Source: Drechslerella dactyloides | Taxonomy: Eukaryota > Ascomycota > Orbiliomycetes > Orbiliales > Orbiliaceae | Length of the DNA stretch: 64,000 nt | Assembly (NCBI GenBank): GCA_020064725.1 | Contig: JAGTWJ010000010.1 | Coordinates: forward strand, 1-64,000 | Direction of reading: 5' to 3' | Notes under the pieces: generated by a model | Told to the model about the DNA's origin: nothing | Database searches by the model: none | What the model saw: only the letters and a program-made list of their open reading frames with translations | Program-made: the position numbers and the translations under genes | Shown: in pieces, positions 45,592-57,337 of the stretch | Layout: each line of letters opens with the position of its first letter | How positions within the stretch are numbered: the first letter of the stretch is position 1

Positions 45592-46872
45592 TGGGACTTC
45601 ATGAATTCAGGAAATGCTTTCTTTGGGAAGCTCTCAGTGAGGTATACGCGCATTAGTACTACAGTTGTGGAACCAATGGTCCAAATGTTCGTGAGGGTGC
45701 AGATCTAAAAACCTTTGTATGCAAAATCAGTGGTTTGAAACCCGAGTTCCGGTACCTCATATTGATAATTACTGAGTAATTCATCTTGCTAAGGCTGGCC
45801 TAAAGACTGACACTTTAGCTGATACAAAAATTGCCTCAAAACATTATGCATTAGTTAGGTCTGCACTAATTGTCTTTCTTTGGTCTCGCGCCTTTCTTCA
45901 TTAATCTTAGGATAGCGTGGTCTCGCAGGCCAGACACGCACGAAGGTATAGCGTATATACGATGGATTTGTATCTTTGAGTTGCGATTCGACAGAAACGA
46001 TGATACCAGCGAAGGTCTGGTTTCACTTCACTGTAACTAACGACAACAACACGTCGGTGTGTGCGGCATGATCAATACAGCCAGGCTAGCAGCTGTCCCC
46101 ACATTTTTCATACGAAAAATGCTGTTGCATACGTGATTTACCATGTTCCTCGAGGTCACCTAACTCTTGTATACATGTAGAGATACTACATGTATACATC
46201 TTTGCATCGCACTTCCTCGTTACCATCGGCACAAGCTCCTGTCGGGTTGGCACACCACTTATTCCAGAATAGACACCCGCCGTTAACTTTAACAGTCTTT
46301 ATGCATGCTATTTTAAATTTCCTTCAAACGCGACGATCGGATCGACGCTCGAATCTATTTCCGAAAAGCTTCATTTTCGTCCAGTTAACTAGTTGTCAAT
46401 CATCAGTCATACATCCTGGTATCTAGCAGTTTCTGGTAATAGATTCATGGAATATATACACCCGCAGTTCATGCTAATATTGGTTTCGGCGAATCACAGC
46501 GAAGGTTTCGAGACATCCGTAATTTGCAGATAATAGCACGACCAGGAAATGCGATGCCTTCTCGTCATTGCCTCATCGAATCCTTGCAATCAACGAGTTG
46601 TTGAAATTCTATGGTTGAATAAATAGACCCGACACATTCCCCCCATCGATGTGAAAAAAAGAGCGTATGAAATCCTGAGATTCAGGCTTGAGGCCACGAG
46701 TTCTTGATTCTCCTATCCTCTAATCATTTACGCGGACTGAATTCCAATCTGCTCAAAATTCTATCTCGACTTTCTATCTTACAAGCCCCGACAATTACAA
46801 AATCCGGTAGAGCTTGTCTTCATGCTCGACTCACATTTACCATGGCCTCGAGACCACGTTGTCAGTGGAGGA
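45592..46872. other. Intergenic stretch, no supported gene
   Basis: 3' flank of the NLR gene and 5' flank of the metallopeptidase gene; the frames here are short and unrecognised. Confidence 0.45.
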
Positions 46873-48132
46873 ATGTTAGCCACCCTCAGACTTTTGTACA
46901 TCTGCATTATATATACCAAGACAGCATATACTGCAGCTCTGGTGACTGATGCTTATAACATCATACAACCTCCTCATAGTGGTGGTTGCACCCCAGAGCA
47001 AATAGAAAGCTTGCAAGACATGTGGGAAGATGACGCCGTTTATGTTGGACAAGGCTTGAACCAAATCCAAGACCTAACGATTAGAGGAAGCTTGAGTATA
47101 AACCCTGACATTTACTACAGGCAGCGAACTACTGTAAAAATGGCAGCAGCTTGGTTTGGTATTCAAGCTCGAGACCCTTACCCAGGCGGCCAGGGTCCCG
47201 ACCACCTTTCTGGAATTTTTAGCCAGCCAGTGGATCAAGCATTATATAATACTCATGTCGGTAGGTTGTCCTATATAGCCTTCAGCACGAATACGTTGGT
47301 AACCTTCCATCTCTAGAATTCTTTACGGAGTTAAACAATGCATTCCAGACAGGAGTGATTAGGACATTAGTCGGCAACAAACCATCGCTATACTGCGGCG
47401 ACGATTGGGCTATAAGACAAGACCCAGAGACCGATCAGCTACGGAACAGTGTTGGCGAGCTTGTCTTTACGGCTGATGGCTCACCGGTGTTGTTAAGAGA
47501 CAACCAATACGTCCATCGCCAGTGCTATAATCCTGATGGTACACGTACATCCCTCTGGCCATTTTGGGTCCCAGACAAGAATCGGTACATGCTCGTGTCT
47601 ACGACAAGAACTACTTTATGCGCCGGCGGACAGTTAGCTGGAACAACAATTGTATATTATAACCTGATAATAATTTGTCCCAGCGTATTCAATCCGGAGC
47701 CCGGCAAAGATAATGGTTTTCCAAATGAGGACGATATTCACCCCTACGAACCACTCGAGCAATATGATACTGCAAGCTCAACACTTTTACATGAAACCAT
47801 CCACCTGATTCTGAGAGAGAGAAATAGGTTCCCTGAAGTTTGTACGTATACCTCCTCGGGACGTAGCCACCGAGACTCGGTAACATTATAGCACTTCGGG
47901 TTTGCCAGCGGCCCATCAGAAAGGTCGTTAATACATCATGTTTTATCGTATAGATGGGGTTGGTGAATGTTTGAACCTGGTCCGCACGGGGGTGGCAGGA
48001 AGGGCTTTCGGGAATCCCGAGAACTTTTATTGGTTTTCAATGGCAGCAACGCTCTCGATGTTGGGTCGAGAACGAACGAGTCCACCACCTATATGGGTTG
48101 AATATAGTACTGGGGAGGCTGCCGCGCCTTGA
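46873..48132 (+). CDS. Secreted HExxH metallopeptidase (deuterolysin/aspzincin-like)
   Basis: Three exons, 46873-47260, 47317-47841, 47954-48132; 363 residues. The ATG at 46873 starts a hydrophobic signal peptide (MLATLRLLYICIIYTKTAYTA); an upstream in-frame ATG at 46822 would put 17 charged residues before it. The zinc motif is HETIH in STLLHETIHLIL near residue 288. The second intron (GTACGT donor) brings in PEVYGVGECLNL and later NPENFYWFSMAATLSML, matching the D-x-x-Y-G ... C-x-x-L-A ... N-A-D-x-Y-x-x-F-A pattern of fungal M35-like peptidases. The third-ligand Asp expected before Y-G is not visible; a Glu (FPEVYG) stands nearby. Intron 2 is 112 bp, longer than the others in the window. 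The likely role is extracellular protein breakdown. Confidence 0.83.
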
Positions 48133-49422
48133 AAACACCGCATCTACTGAACTTGTGTATGTTTGGCGTGCGAGGTCAGCAGGTGCCGTATTTCCGATAA
48201 TTTGGTTTATGGACCCAGCCAAGTGGTCAGCGAAAACAAATAAATAGTTCCCATGCCGCCTCATGCACTGTGCAATCAATTTCTACCGATCCTTGGTGCC
48301 CTGGGTAAACTGGCCGTAAATTTTACATAATTTCTACATCAATACAGCTAGTTATTGGTGTACACCTGTCTATATGTTTGCTAGATGGCCCTTCGTTAGA
48401 CTAGCTAATCACGAAATCCCGCTTCCCCTTGCAGTTTCGAGAGCGAGAGCTTCCTTGGCTATGACATGGCATCGCTCTGTGCGATTGATCTTTGATATTA
48501 AAATCACGAAGGAGTTATGTGCCGCCAACGCTATTAATATATTCGATGAATGCGATTTTGTATCTATCCATGCGCATGCTATATTTCGAGATGTCCGCGA
48601 AAAAAATTACATGTGCCATGATCTGTCTGCACACTTAAATTCCCTCAACCGGCTTCGACTGGCAGAGCCTTCGACAATGGCACTCGTGGAGCACATAAAA
48701 GCGGCCTCTTCGTCCGTACTCGACCTAGTACTCTGAATCACTGGACTATATATATATCTTTGGTTCTTATCTTTAGCGACTTCGTGGGAATGGGGCACTG
48801 GAAGTTTGTGCTTGCAATCGGTATCTCTTCGAAAACACACATGTCTTTGACAGAACTATCGGCGGCGCAATGGCCGTGACTGGAAACTGCTGCAGGGGAG
48901 CACCTGTTTCGGAGGTCAGCATACCATAAAAGGCGACTTTGGTCTCGCTGTTGACGTCTTCATCGTACCAGCGTGGTACACTTTTCGCGCCGCATGAATT
49001 TATGGATGTATATAGCCTAGAGACTAAAGAAATTGGGGCTAAACCGGTTATGTTATATATATGTAACTACATCTCTTCTATTTCATAGGCTTCTACGAAA
49101 TCCAAACTATCATCAAAATCTTTTCTAGGCCCGTTTTGCTAAAGCAGCTATATTTTGTCTCTACCATCAAGTCAACCAACTTCCCGAATAGGATTTCTGA
49201 ATTCGGCCTAGACTGATTCCGGCGAAGCTGAGACATTGATATGTAAATATCCGTCCAATCCCTGTGTAACATAAATTACATTTCACATGAAGATACGTAG
49301 CAATTTAAGACTTTGTACCGAGCCTTAGCCTCAAGGCCAGACTGAGCCTTTTATAATGCGCTCGCCTGGGCCTGGTGTGCACATATTATCATCATGGTGA
49401 TTAAATCGTCAGTTCAGGAACG
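48133..49422. other. Intergenic stretch, no supported gene
   Basis: A 120-codon ATG frame on plus (48374-48736) has no signal peptide or domain; I would not call it. The remainder is AT-rich. Confidence 0.4.
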
Positions 49423-50226
49423 ATGCGATCGCGTTCTTTGGTTCTCGTTGGTCTCGCGGCCGCAGTCTTAGCTTCCCCTATCTTAACGCCAAAACCCGAC
49501 GTCGCAGAGCTAGAAAACCCAGCCTTCCCAGGCGATGCCTTTCTCCGGGCCCTAGCCAACACTCCGAACCCCAAATTCGCTACCAATATTCCACTCGCTA
49601 CCACCCATGCAACAACTCGTCGTCATCTGGCAGCTTTCCGCAAGGCAACGCTCGAGCTGAACATGACATATCCTGTCAACTTCCTTGACGAATCCCACGA
49701 ATTTCAATACCCAGCCTTCAATGACATGCGCTGTGAGCTTGGGAAGGACAGTAATGGCGTCGTTCCGTTTACCACTAGTAGCACTCTCGGCACATACTTT
49801 GAAAGCTTATTTCAGATGATCCCCTCTTGGACCAAAGGCCAGATCGCACTCTCCCGCTTCGATCTCTTCCATGCGCACCTATTCGCCAACCCCACGACAA
49901 GAGTTGCTGCCCTTGTATTCCACGCAAAAGAATATCCCGCCGACAACGCTGACACTTTCCCGTTCAACCTGGGGTTCTGCCAAATTGGTTCGAATCTTGT
50001 ATTTGTTGACAAGATCATGCGCAGAAGAAATCTTGTCTGGATAATTGATGCAAACGACCGCACATCTCTTTGGTGGATTGATATGGGGGTTAAGACCGGC
50101 GATCAAGCTGTGGATGCAGTGACGGGCGGTGCGCCCTTCTACACTCTGTACGAAGACAGTCTAGGCCATGTAGTTGCAGACTTTTACTATCTGGAGGGTC
50201 TGGCTCTCGGAGTCAGTCTTTACTGA
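49423..50226 (+). CDS. Secreted protein of unknown function
   Basis: 267 residues, a single exon from the ATG at 49423. Residues 1-18 are a signal peptide (MRSRSLVLVGLAAAVLAS). Only two cysteines remain in the mature protein (MRCELG, GFCQIG). One possible N-glycosylation site is NMTY. The C-terminal half has regular hydrophobic/aromatic strands: TRVAALVFHAKEYP, NLVWIIDANDRTSLWWIDMG, FYTLYEDSLGHVV and FYYLEGLALGVSLY. No catalytic motif or known domain is recognised. The long uninterrupted frame, good start context and signal peptide make it a real gene; the role cannot be named. Confidence 0.8.
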   Translation: MRSRSLVLVGLAAAVLASPILTPKPDVAELENPAFPGDAFLRALANTPNPKFATNIPLATTHATTRRHLAAFRKATLELNMTYPVNFLDESHEFQYPAFNDMRCELGKDSNGVVPFTTSSTLGTYFESLFQMIPSWTKGQIALSRFDLFHAHLFANPTTRVAALVFHAKEYPADNADTFPFNLGFCQIGSNLVFVDKIMRRRNLVWIIDANDRTSLWWIDMGVKTGDQAVDAVTGGAPFYTLYEDSLGHVVADFYYLEGLALGVSLY

Positions 50227-53200
50227 TCCTGGTTCTGAGAAGGCTACACGTTTTAGGGCTATGTGGCCATCTCTTTATTGGTTTACCTTAGCTGATAATG
50301 TCCGGATACTATTCATTTGGCGGACTTTTCGTCTTGGTCGTTCATACCCGTTACTGACCAACCCTAAGATATATTGATATACAAGCAACTATCACCTACT
50401 AGATAGATACAAGCAAAATATCCCGTGTCTGTCTGAGTCACGGGGCTATATTACTTACATGTGCTATGGCAACTCGACACTTGGTTTCCTTGAGAATATG
50501 CGGTGTAAACATCTCGGATCGAAACACTAAGGCTACTAGAAGTCCGTACCAAAACTCAGTTAGATCACATTTTAAAGGTGCTAAACTCTCAGCTATACGC
50601 CTGAAGAAGTTGACGGCTGTTCAACCTATAAAACTAGCATATATTACTTTCATGTGTGCGACACTAATAATAATCTAAATCGCGACAGTACAAGTATGTC
50701 TAAAAAAAACTTATGGCCTCATAGTACACAATGACAGCTTTAAAAGCACATACGCCATTGGAAATGTTAATATAGAATGTTTGGAATGTGACCAAACGTG
50801 GGTTCGCATTGACTGCAGGTCTAGTCAGTGAATTATAGCGTGAAACTGACTGGAAACCTTCTTATGAAGCGTAGCCCTGAGAAGCTGATCACCCATGTCA
50901 TCTTGCCCTCGCATTGGAGGCCGCTGGGATTTTAATCTATGGATTGGCTCATCCTAGTGGCATTATACAATCCAAATAGCCCTTCTGCTCCCATAGATAA
51001 CTCAAACAAGTGCATACGTCTTATGTCCAGTGAGTAGCGCAATTAGACTAGCAGATAAGCAGGACAATATTTTCACTAGGGCGTAGTTAGACTCTTCTTT
51101 AGCACTAGAACAGCAAACTCGAATAGTCCCCAAGATTATTCGTGTCTAAATATTTCTAGTACTTTGAGAGCTCCCGCAAGCATAAAATAAAACTTTGGAT
51201 GTCGATTAAATTATAAATAAGGTAGCCTAAATTCTGTCAAAGAAAGAAGTAGCCTCGAGTTCCAAACACACCCTTGCTATTACCCGCAGTTCCTTGGACT
51301 TCCGCAAAAAAGTAATCCTTGGTGTACATCCTCGCTAGTTTTGACTTGCCTCACTGCAGACTTGAGCACCTGCCAAAACTGGTTAAGGGAGGATACTGTG
51401 TCAATATTTCGAACCACAAGTCGTTGTGAGGAACGGGAAGTCATTGCATAGTCGCCTAGGCTGTAGAGGCTGTTCTGGATCCACCGCCACACGCTATATT
51501 GAAATGCTCAGCCGGGAGAACCGTCTTTTGGAAAGTTTTTGCTTCAGACACCCAAAGTAGCTGTCGTTGGTCTGTCCCTATCAAAATATGTTGGATTGTG
51601 GAAGTCAACACTTTACTAGAGTTAAACCCGGGTCTTGTATAATTGTTTATGGATAGGCCGTTGAGATTTTCCCATATCAAGTTCAGGATTTGGTAGAAAT
51701 GATGCTGCCGGTGAAAATACGGGAGTAAGGATCGACGATGCTAGTATTTGTGCAGGAGATCACCTCGTAGCTAGTTCTAGTTCCAGCACAAAGTTTGCAG
51801 TATACATAACAGGAGTTCCGCGCTGCATTTGATAATATGTTGTAAATAGGTATTATATTCTCCTCAACTAGAGCCAATCATGTCGCTAAAGTCCCGATAA
51901 GTAGCGCCAGTCATCCAAAGATAGCCTTTTCCCAACAGGAATAGCACTGCCGCAAGCGCAGTTTTCCAATGATTATGATACGCATTCAGTGTACTGCCTC
52001 TCCCTCAATTGACCCCGGAAAGTAGGAACAAATTTGTTCTTTCCTGCAGCGGTTCAGCAAGGTTATACTGGCGCAATCCAACTTTAAGTTGGTGTTGACC
52101 AGGCCAGCAGTTGCAGGTTGCCATAGCCACAAGAAAACACAACTCGGAGGCCATAGGAGGTATATATATCAATCTGGTTCCAGTTGTGTTTCCAATTGAT
52201 AAAATCGATGGCTCTGACGGAATACATAATGGCAGAGCCCAGGTAGATAAGCTTTGGCGACATCTTCTACACCATCACAGTAGCAAAATTTATTAAAGTA
52301 GTGCGGGATATTGCTGACGGCTGCCTCATATGGGTGGCTCCAGATATGTATCCATCACAGTTGTATCCACCGCCCCATCAATGTAATACGCTTCCCAAAC
52401 AGGTCGGTATGCCACTAAGCGTTGGGGCGCCATGGCGAGACCCATGAAACTAACATATTCTCGAAACTCCAACAAGCGTATGCTGTTAACCCTTTCCGAG
52501 CGCACCTCAGTTCGTGCAACTAAACTATCGGAATATTAGACTATGACCTCAGTCTACCAGTAGAGGTGGGCTCATTATATCCAGAACGACCCTATATGTT
52601 ATTAGAGGCCGTACCGCCGCAACTTATCTAACATTGGTAAAGGATTGCAATCAAATCAACAGGCTTACTAAGACAAATGCTGGATATCCAGAGATAACCA
52701 CTCAAAAGACTGGCCCGCAAACCGCGTCAACTTGCTCTGGGACATTTATATTTGGATATACGTGGTCTCGGAAGCCAAACTCATCGTAAAAAGAGCCTAA
52801 ATGTACATGGTGAGTCCGAAGCCACAGCCAAATTTGAGTCTTCGAGCACTGCATCTCGTTCCGTCTTTCTTTATATTGGCACGTCAGCTTTGAAAACCTT
52901 CACACTTGATCATCAAGCCGACGGAAATTTGCAATCGGTTGACATGTATGACTATCAATTTGCAAGATTTGTTACCCGTAAACTCCGGATCCTTTTCTAG
53001 TTTGCCTCGCGAGCCAGACTACCGTACTTTAACAGACGAAGCCGGTGTACCGTAGGCATCTGATACCGCCAGAACCATTCACCAGTTTTGCGCACATATC
53101 CCGCCTGAACAGCCGAGGGGTGACAAGGTATGAAAATTCGACACGCACATCTACTTCACGCAGAGGCGCAGCCCTTGTCTCCCCATGTATACGTAGCTCT

Positions 53201-53812
53201 CCTAGGTTTATCTGTGGAAGAGACGGACGCGGGTCTCCAGTCAGCTGTACCTATGGTACCGCAATTCGAGGACGGTTCAGCTGAACTCGCGAGTGTAACA
53301 GTCAGCTAGATACGGAATATAATCCAACATATAGTCCGCAACGTGCGAAACTAGGCCCATAGAGTGCCCAAAACATATCGACATCACTAACTAGCTAACT
53401 AGCAACCTCTCAACATGATGAAACCATTTTATAACATCTTAGGTCAATTGCCTCGCAAACACCATATACATGTTCATGCGCCACAACACCGTGACCCAGT
53501 AGCTAGTACCCGCAGAGCCTGTTTCTTAGCAGGAGCCTCACTCAAATCCAGGCTTGGAGTCAAGAATCAAACTCGAGTTTGAGAAGACTTACGTATACAT
53601 TCCTTAGGCCAATCTCTCTAAACTTCGCAAGCTGCGTACCGTCAAACTCATCGTCAGCGCTGTCCAGCACATCAAACTAATACGTTAGTAACACAATATA
53701 TCTTTCAAAGCAAGCCAGTGCAAACATGTAAACACTCGATTAAATTTATCCCTTTGTTCGTATGGCCCGGTCTGACAATGTGAATCTATCAGCTTAGCCT
53801 GGAACAAACGAT
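50227..53812. other. 3.6-kb gene-poor stretch
   Basis: On minus, 51877-51280 holds three protein-like fragments in different frames (ENIIPIYNILSNAARN, VLTSTIQHILIGTDQRQLLW, RLVVRNIDTVSSLNQFW) that may be one decayed gene of unknown kind. On plus at 52752-53000 a fragment reading FLYIGTSALKTFTLDHQADG loosely recalls a lactonase-type propeller blade; too short to call. A solo transposon end lies at 53002. Confidence 0.4.
53002..53032. repeat. Solo transposon end (copy 2)
   Basis: TTGCCTCGCGAGCCAGACTA continuing CCGTACTTTAAC is the inverted copy of 39809-39840 with two or three differences. The similarity continues weakly into GACGAAGCCGG at 53034-53044 (CTTCGCCGG at 39801). The outer end points left, so copies 1 and 2 face each other and do not bound one transposon. 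Confidence 0.65.
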
Positions 53813-54601
53813 ATGAAATCCATTCTCTTCACGCTCTCAGTGACGGTGATGGCGATATTCTCGGTAGTGCAAGGAGCACTTGTAAGGCCAGCCAGAAGGG
53901 ACACTATCGCTGTCGCCTCACCAAGTCTTACTGGCAATCAAGGCCAATCTGCCGACCGTGAACCACGTTTCCGCAGGCTAGTTTTTAGCACTGGCCCTGT
54001 CCCAGCCCCGGAGGGAGAGATCGTGCCAAGAGATGATCCCCCGGTTGGGAGTCAAATTTATATGCAATATCCCAATGCGCAAGAGTTTCAACCTTCTTTT
54101 GAATACGACGCTATAGACCGGAATGTGGATCTCAACAGCTTAAGGAATGATGACGGGAACAGGAAGCAAAGAAGTGAAAGTTTTCAAAAGGTTTATGTTG
54201 TCGTCGAAGAAGGCCTCAAAAAGTTCTGGGATGAAACGGACTACTGCATGGTAAGGTATAATCAGACGCAGACCGTCAGAAACCAAGCGGTGGTTTACTG
54301 TAACAACCAGTACTCAATTGAGCTCTGGAACAAACGACCCAAAGACGGTCCAGCTCCTAGCGACGTCCGGGTTACTTGCTGGGCAGCAATGATCATTGCA
54401 TATAAAACCATTCAGGAAATATTTGATGAGAATGCTCCAGTTTTTGACCGTCCAGATGGCCTCTTCAAAGAGCGACGGGTTCTCTGTGACAGTTGGTGGA
54501 GCGAAGATGACACTTGGGGTGTTAGCATCGCGTATCGAGAGCAAGGCTGTCCGGTTGAGAATAGCAACGAGTGGGTTGAACTCTCAAAGGTGGAAGAGTG
54601 A
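53813..54601 (+). CDS. Secreted protein with pro-region, unknown function
   Basis: 262 residues in one exon from the ATG at 53813. Signal peptide 1-21 (MKSILFTLSVTVMAIFSVVQG), then a pro-region with RPARRD and PRFRRL dibasic sites that a KEX2-type protease could cut. The mature C-terminal part (~130-262) has cysteines in DYCMVRY, VVYCNNQY, VTCWAAM, VLCDSWW and EQGCPV, spaced as in a small disulfide-bonded domain. It is rich in Trp and Asp/Glu (CDSWWSEDDTWGVSIAY). I recognise no family. Secretion and pro-processing suggest an effector, toxin or enzyme inhibitor class, without further evidence. Confidence 0.8.
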   Translation: MKSILFTLSVTVMAIFSVVQGALVRPARRDTIAVASPSLTGNQGQSADREPRFRRLVFSTGPVPAPEGEIVPRDDPPVGSQIYMQYPNAQEFQPSFEYDAIDRNVDLNSLRNDDGNRKQRSESFQKVYVVVEEGLKKFWDETDYCMVRYNQTQTVRNQAVVYCNNQYSIELWNKRPKDGPAPSDVRVTCWAAMIIAYKTIQEIFDENAPVFDRPDGLFKERRVLCDSWWSEDDTWGVSIAYREQGCPVENSNEWVELSKVEE

Positions 54602-56158
54602 GCTAAGAGTAAGAGGCTATCGCTAGCCTGCTTCAACTGTAAATCCTGAACTTATCATCGACATCGTCAGTTATTTGGAAAACTGATCAGCTGCGATACT
54701 CCCCCTCGCTTTGAATACTCTGCATCTTTATACTTGCCACGCTTATCACTTGTGTGTACCTTGCCGATTGAGCTCTGTCCTCCGCGGTTCAGTAACGTTC
54801 GCTCCTCCTTGTAAAGTTTTATAGAGTGATAGGCGATAACTAAGTAAGTAGTTAGTCGTTCATTCGCCGCAATGTGCTAGCCTTGTGCATAGTACATATT
54901 CAAACGATAGTTTTTCTTCCGACCTTGGTGAAATTCCTGGCTCCCAAGCTCACGGTAAGCTGATTGCTCTATCCTTTCGTTGGGTGTTACATATGTACAT
55001 TCCGACCGGCGAACAAACCTAAGGGCTCAACCTTCAGTAAGCTTATGCTAGATGATGCCACCATCGAAGGGCTTTCCCTAGCGGATCGGAGTGAATGGAA
55101 GCATTCGAGCATATTCCCACCTTGAGAGAAGCTGGGAGGATTAGTATCTGCAGCGGGACGGGGCTTGGTGTCCATCTTGCCGTTCTAATACATACTCGTA
55201 GATATAGGTGAGATGGCGATATATAGTAAGGGGTAGAAGTCATCCAGTAGGGCTTTGTAGCTGAAGAATAAGAGTGAGATCAAAGTGAAGTTTGTCAACT
55301 CGATGATGGATCAACAGAGTAGGATGATGATATGTGGGTAGGCATAAAGGAAAAAATGTTGGGAGTGGAGTTACAAAAAAGGAAGCCATCACGGAAGAAG
55401 TGTGAATCGAAAGGATGCACATATGAGGGAAGAACAAAAAGACAAAAAAGGGGGTGGGAACGAAAGCCAGACTGGTTGCATCACGGCTTCGAACCCGCGG
55501 CTGTCTACGTTCGACTATGGACGGTACCTTTAATTGGCCCGTTACATCATATGTCACGATGAACGCCGATGGCCTGAAGACCATCGTCCGACACGGTTCT
55601 TGATGGTCAGAGGTCGCCGTTGAAGATTTTTCTTCAAGACGTGGTACGTTAACCAACTGTACTATGTATACCGCAATTTATGTTTACCGTTACAAAAAAG
55701 GCGCCTATATACCTGAAGCTGAATTCTCGATGCTTCCATTCTCGAAATGGAAGCATTCGCACCTCCTTCCCACCAACACTTCCCCTCTCTTGTCTCACCC
55801 CAAGAGGTCCTGCGATGCTCAGATCCACCTGGTAGAGCGGTTGGTTATACCTCGGGTTCTCCTCTTCAATATATTTCAAACTTCTTGCTTATATGAGTAT
55901 TCGAGTTCGATCAAATGGCTTATGGCACTCTCTACTACTATGAGGAGAGTGTCAGGTCCGGAATTCGGAGGGGACCCCTGCAGCAGCTGGAATCCATCAA
56001 AAAGCTCCGAAACGTCATATTTATCAAAGATCAGAGATCAGAGTATATTCCGAAAAGCTACAATGTCATCAGAATCGCATACTTCAACTAACGCCTAACG
56101 CTAATACTAGCTGACACGAAAGCAAAGCTATCAAATATTCCCTAATGGAGTCCAAACT
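54602..56158. other. Intergenic stretch, no supported gene
   Basis: Many short overlapping frames on both strands at 54990-56100 but no domain, signal peptide or splice-consistent model. It contains the small hairpin at 55730. Confidence 0.4.
55730..55756. repeat. Perfect 11-bp hairpin
   Basis: ATGCTTCCATT, a 5-base loop, then AATGGAAGCAT. A third copy of the AATGGAAGCATTCGA word lies at 55094-55108. No coding context; it might be a recombination footprint or a protein-binding site. Confidence 0.55.
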
Positions 56159-57337
56159 CTATTCCGACTTTCTAGGGTATTCAAAGACAGGAAACCCAAA
56201 ATGAGTCCTGTACTCCAGATACTCTTCATCAGACCTCTGTACGAATCTCCTCGAAGAGGATAGGCCGATATGGTTGGTCCTGGGGTCGAAGAGCGATGCG
56301 TACGTGTTCCTGTAAACGAGCGCGGCAACGAATGACCCCAGAATGGCTCCACCAACTATGTCGTACGAATGATGGGACTAAGATCAGTTGAGTCAGCAGT
56401 GGTACAAGTCAATGAGTGTGGGGTAAGCCATACCATATCTGCAGAGATAGCTCCCCCCATCAAAGTCGCGAGCGTGAGGGGCATAAGAAAGAAGAATATT
56501 ATCAGAGGATTAGAGCGGTGGTCGGCAAATACTTTGAGCTTCGCATTGATATAGAGAGAGAGATACACAGCGGCCGCAAAAGAAGTCGCAACGTGGCCAC
56601 TCGGGAAACTCTCGAGCCTACGACGTTGTGACATTAGCCGAGAAGCTGGCGAAGGTAAGAGTCCATGAGGGAGGGAACTTACGCCCACTCAATCTTGTCA
56701 GGGTCGCCAGTGCAGATGGTCCATTGGTACCAAGTACCATCCCAGCCCGCCCCTGGGCCATTTGGCTGCGGCTGGCAAATTTCGAGGAAGTTCGGTCGAA
56801 AGCCACCACTCAAAGTTTTGAGGATGATCTGGATGAGGCAGCTGCGCCAGCGCACAGTCAGGCTATGCCCTTGATCTTCGACGAAACGCGATGTTAGAAA
56901 GAGACATACCAAGTGATGACACTGTGAATAGCTCCCATCATGCCCCGCGCAAAGGTTATGAAGCTTTTGTGCGTGCATAGCTCCATGAAACCGATGAATA
57001 GCGCCGGGATGCCGACGTCCAAGCCAGCGCTTGCCCAAAAGGTGACGATCTGCTTTCGATAGGGGTGGCCAAGAGACTCCATCTGCGGCGAGGTGTTCTC
57101 TCCAGGGAGCAAACGAAAGTATCGTGTACGGCCGCCGACTTCCGGCACGTACTTGTTGATGACGAAAGCGATGATGAGGAATATCAGGATGGCCAGCCAG
57201 TCCAATGCAAACTCTCGTAGGAACGCTGCCACTTTAGCCCGGAAGCCACCCATCCTGCCACCCCCTTTGCCAACTGATGACCGCGGCTCCGACGTCGGGA
57301 GGACGCCTGTATCTCCGGATTCCGATCTCGGCCTCAT
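56159..57337 (-). CDS. PAP2 family lipid phosphate phosphatase (membrane)
   Basis: Four exons on minus: 57337-56910, 56841-56683, 56617-56434, 56377-56159; 329 residues. The first ~30 residues are polar. Transmembrane segments follow at LDWLAILIFLIIAFVI, VGIPALFIGFM, SVITCCLIQII, VATSFAAAVYLSLYI, PLIIFFFLMPLTLATLMGG and the last YDIVGGAILGSFVAALV. Motif 1 is K-x6-RP in LKTLSGGFRP, motif 2 is ESFPSGH, and motif 3 is represented by HHSYD (H-x3-D). The usual S-R before motif 3 is not seen; the residues there are AISADMS. Known relatives (DPP1/LPP1 type) dephosphorylate diacylglycerol pyrophosphate and phosphatidate. The start is fixed by a TGA upstream in frame with no other ATG between. All introns are 56-68 bp with good donors. 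Confidence 0.88.

Noticed and set aside
48374..48736. 120-codon ATG frame on plus
   Set aside because: No signal peptide, no domain, and a tail of ordinary composition; not supportable.
39809..53032. 13-kb composite transposon carrying the PNP/NLR pair
   Set aside because: The two ends face each other with their outer sides, the wrong orientation to bound a mobile unit.
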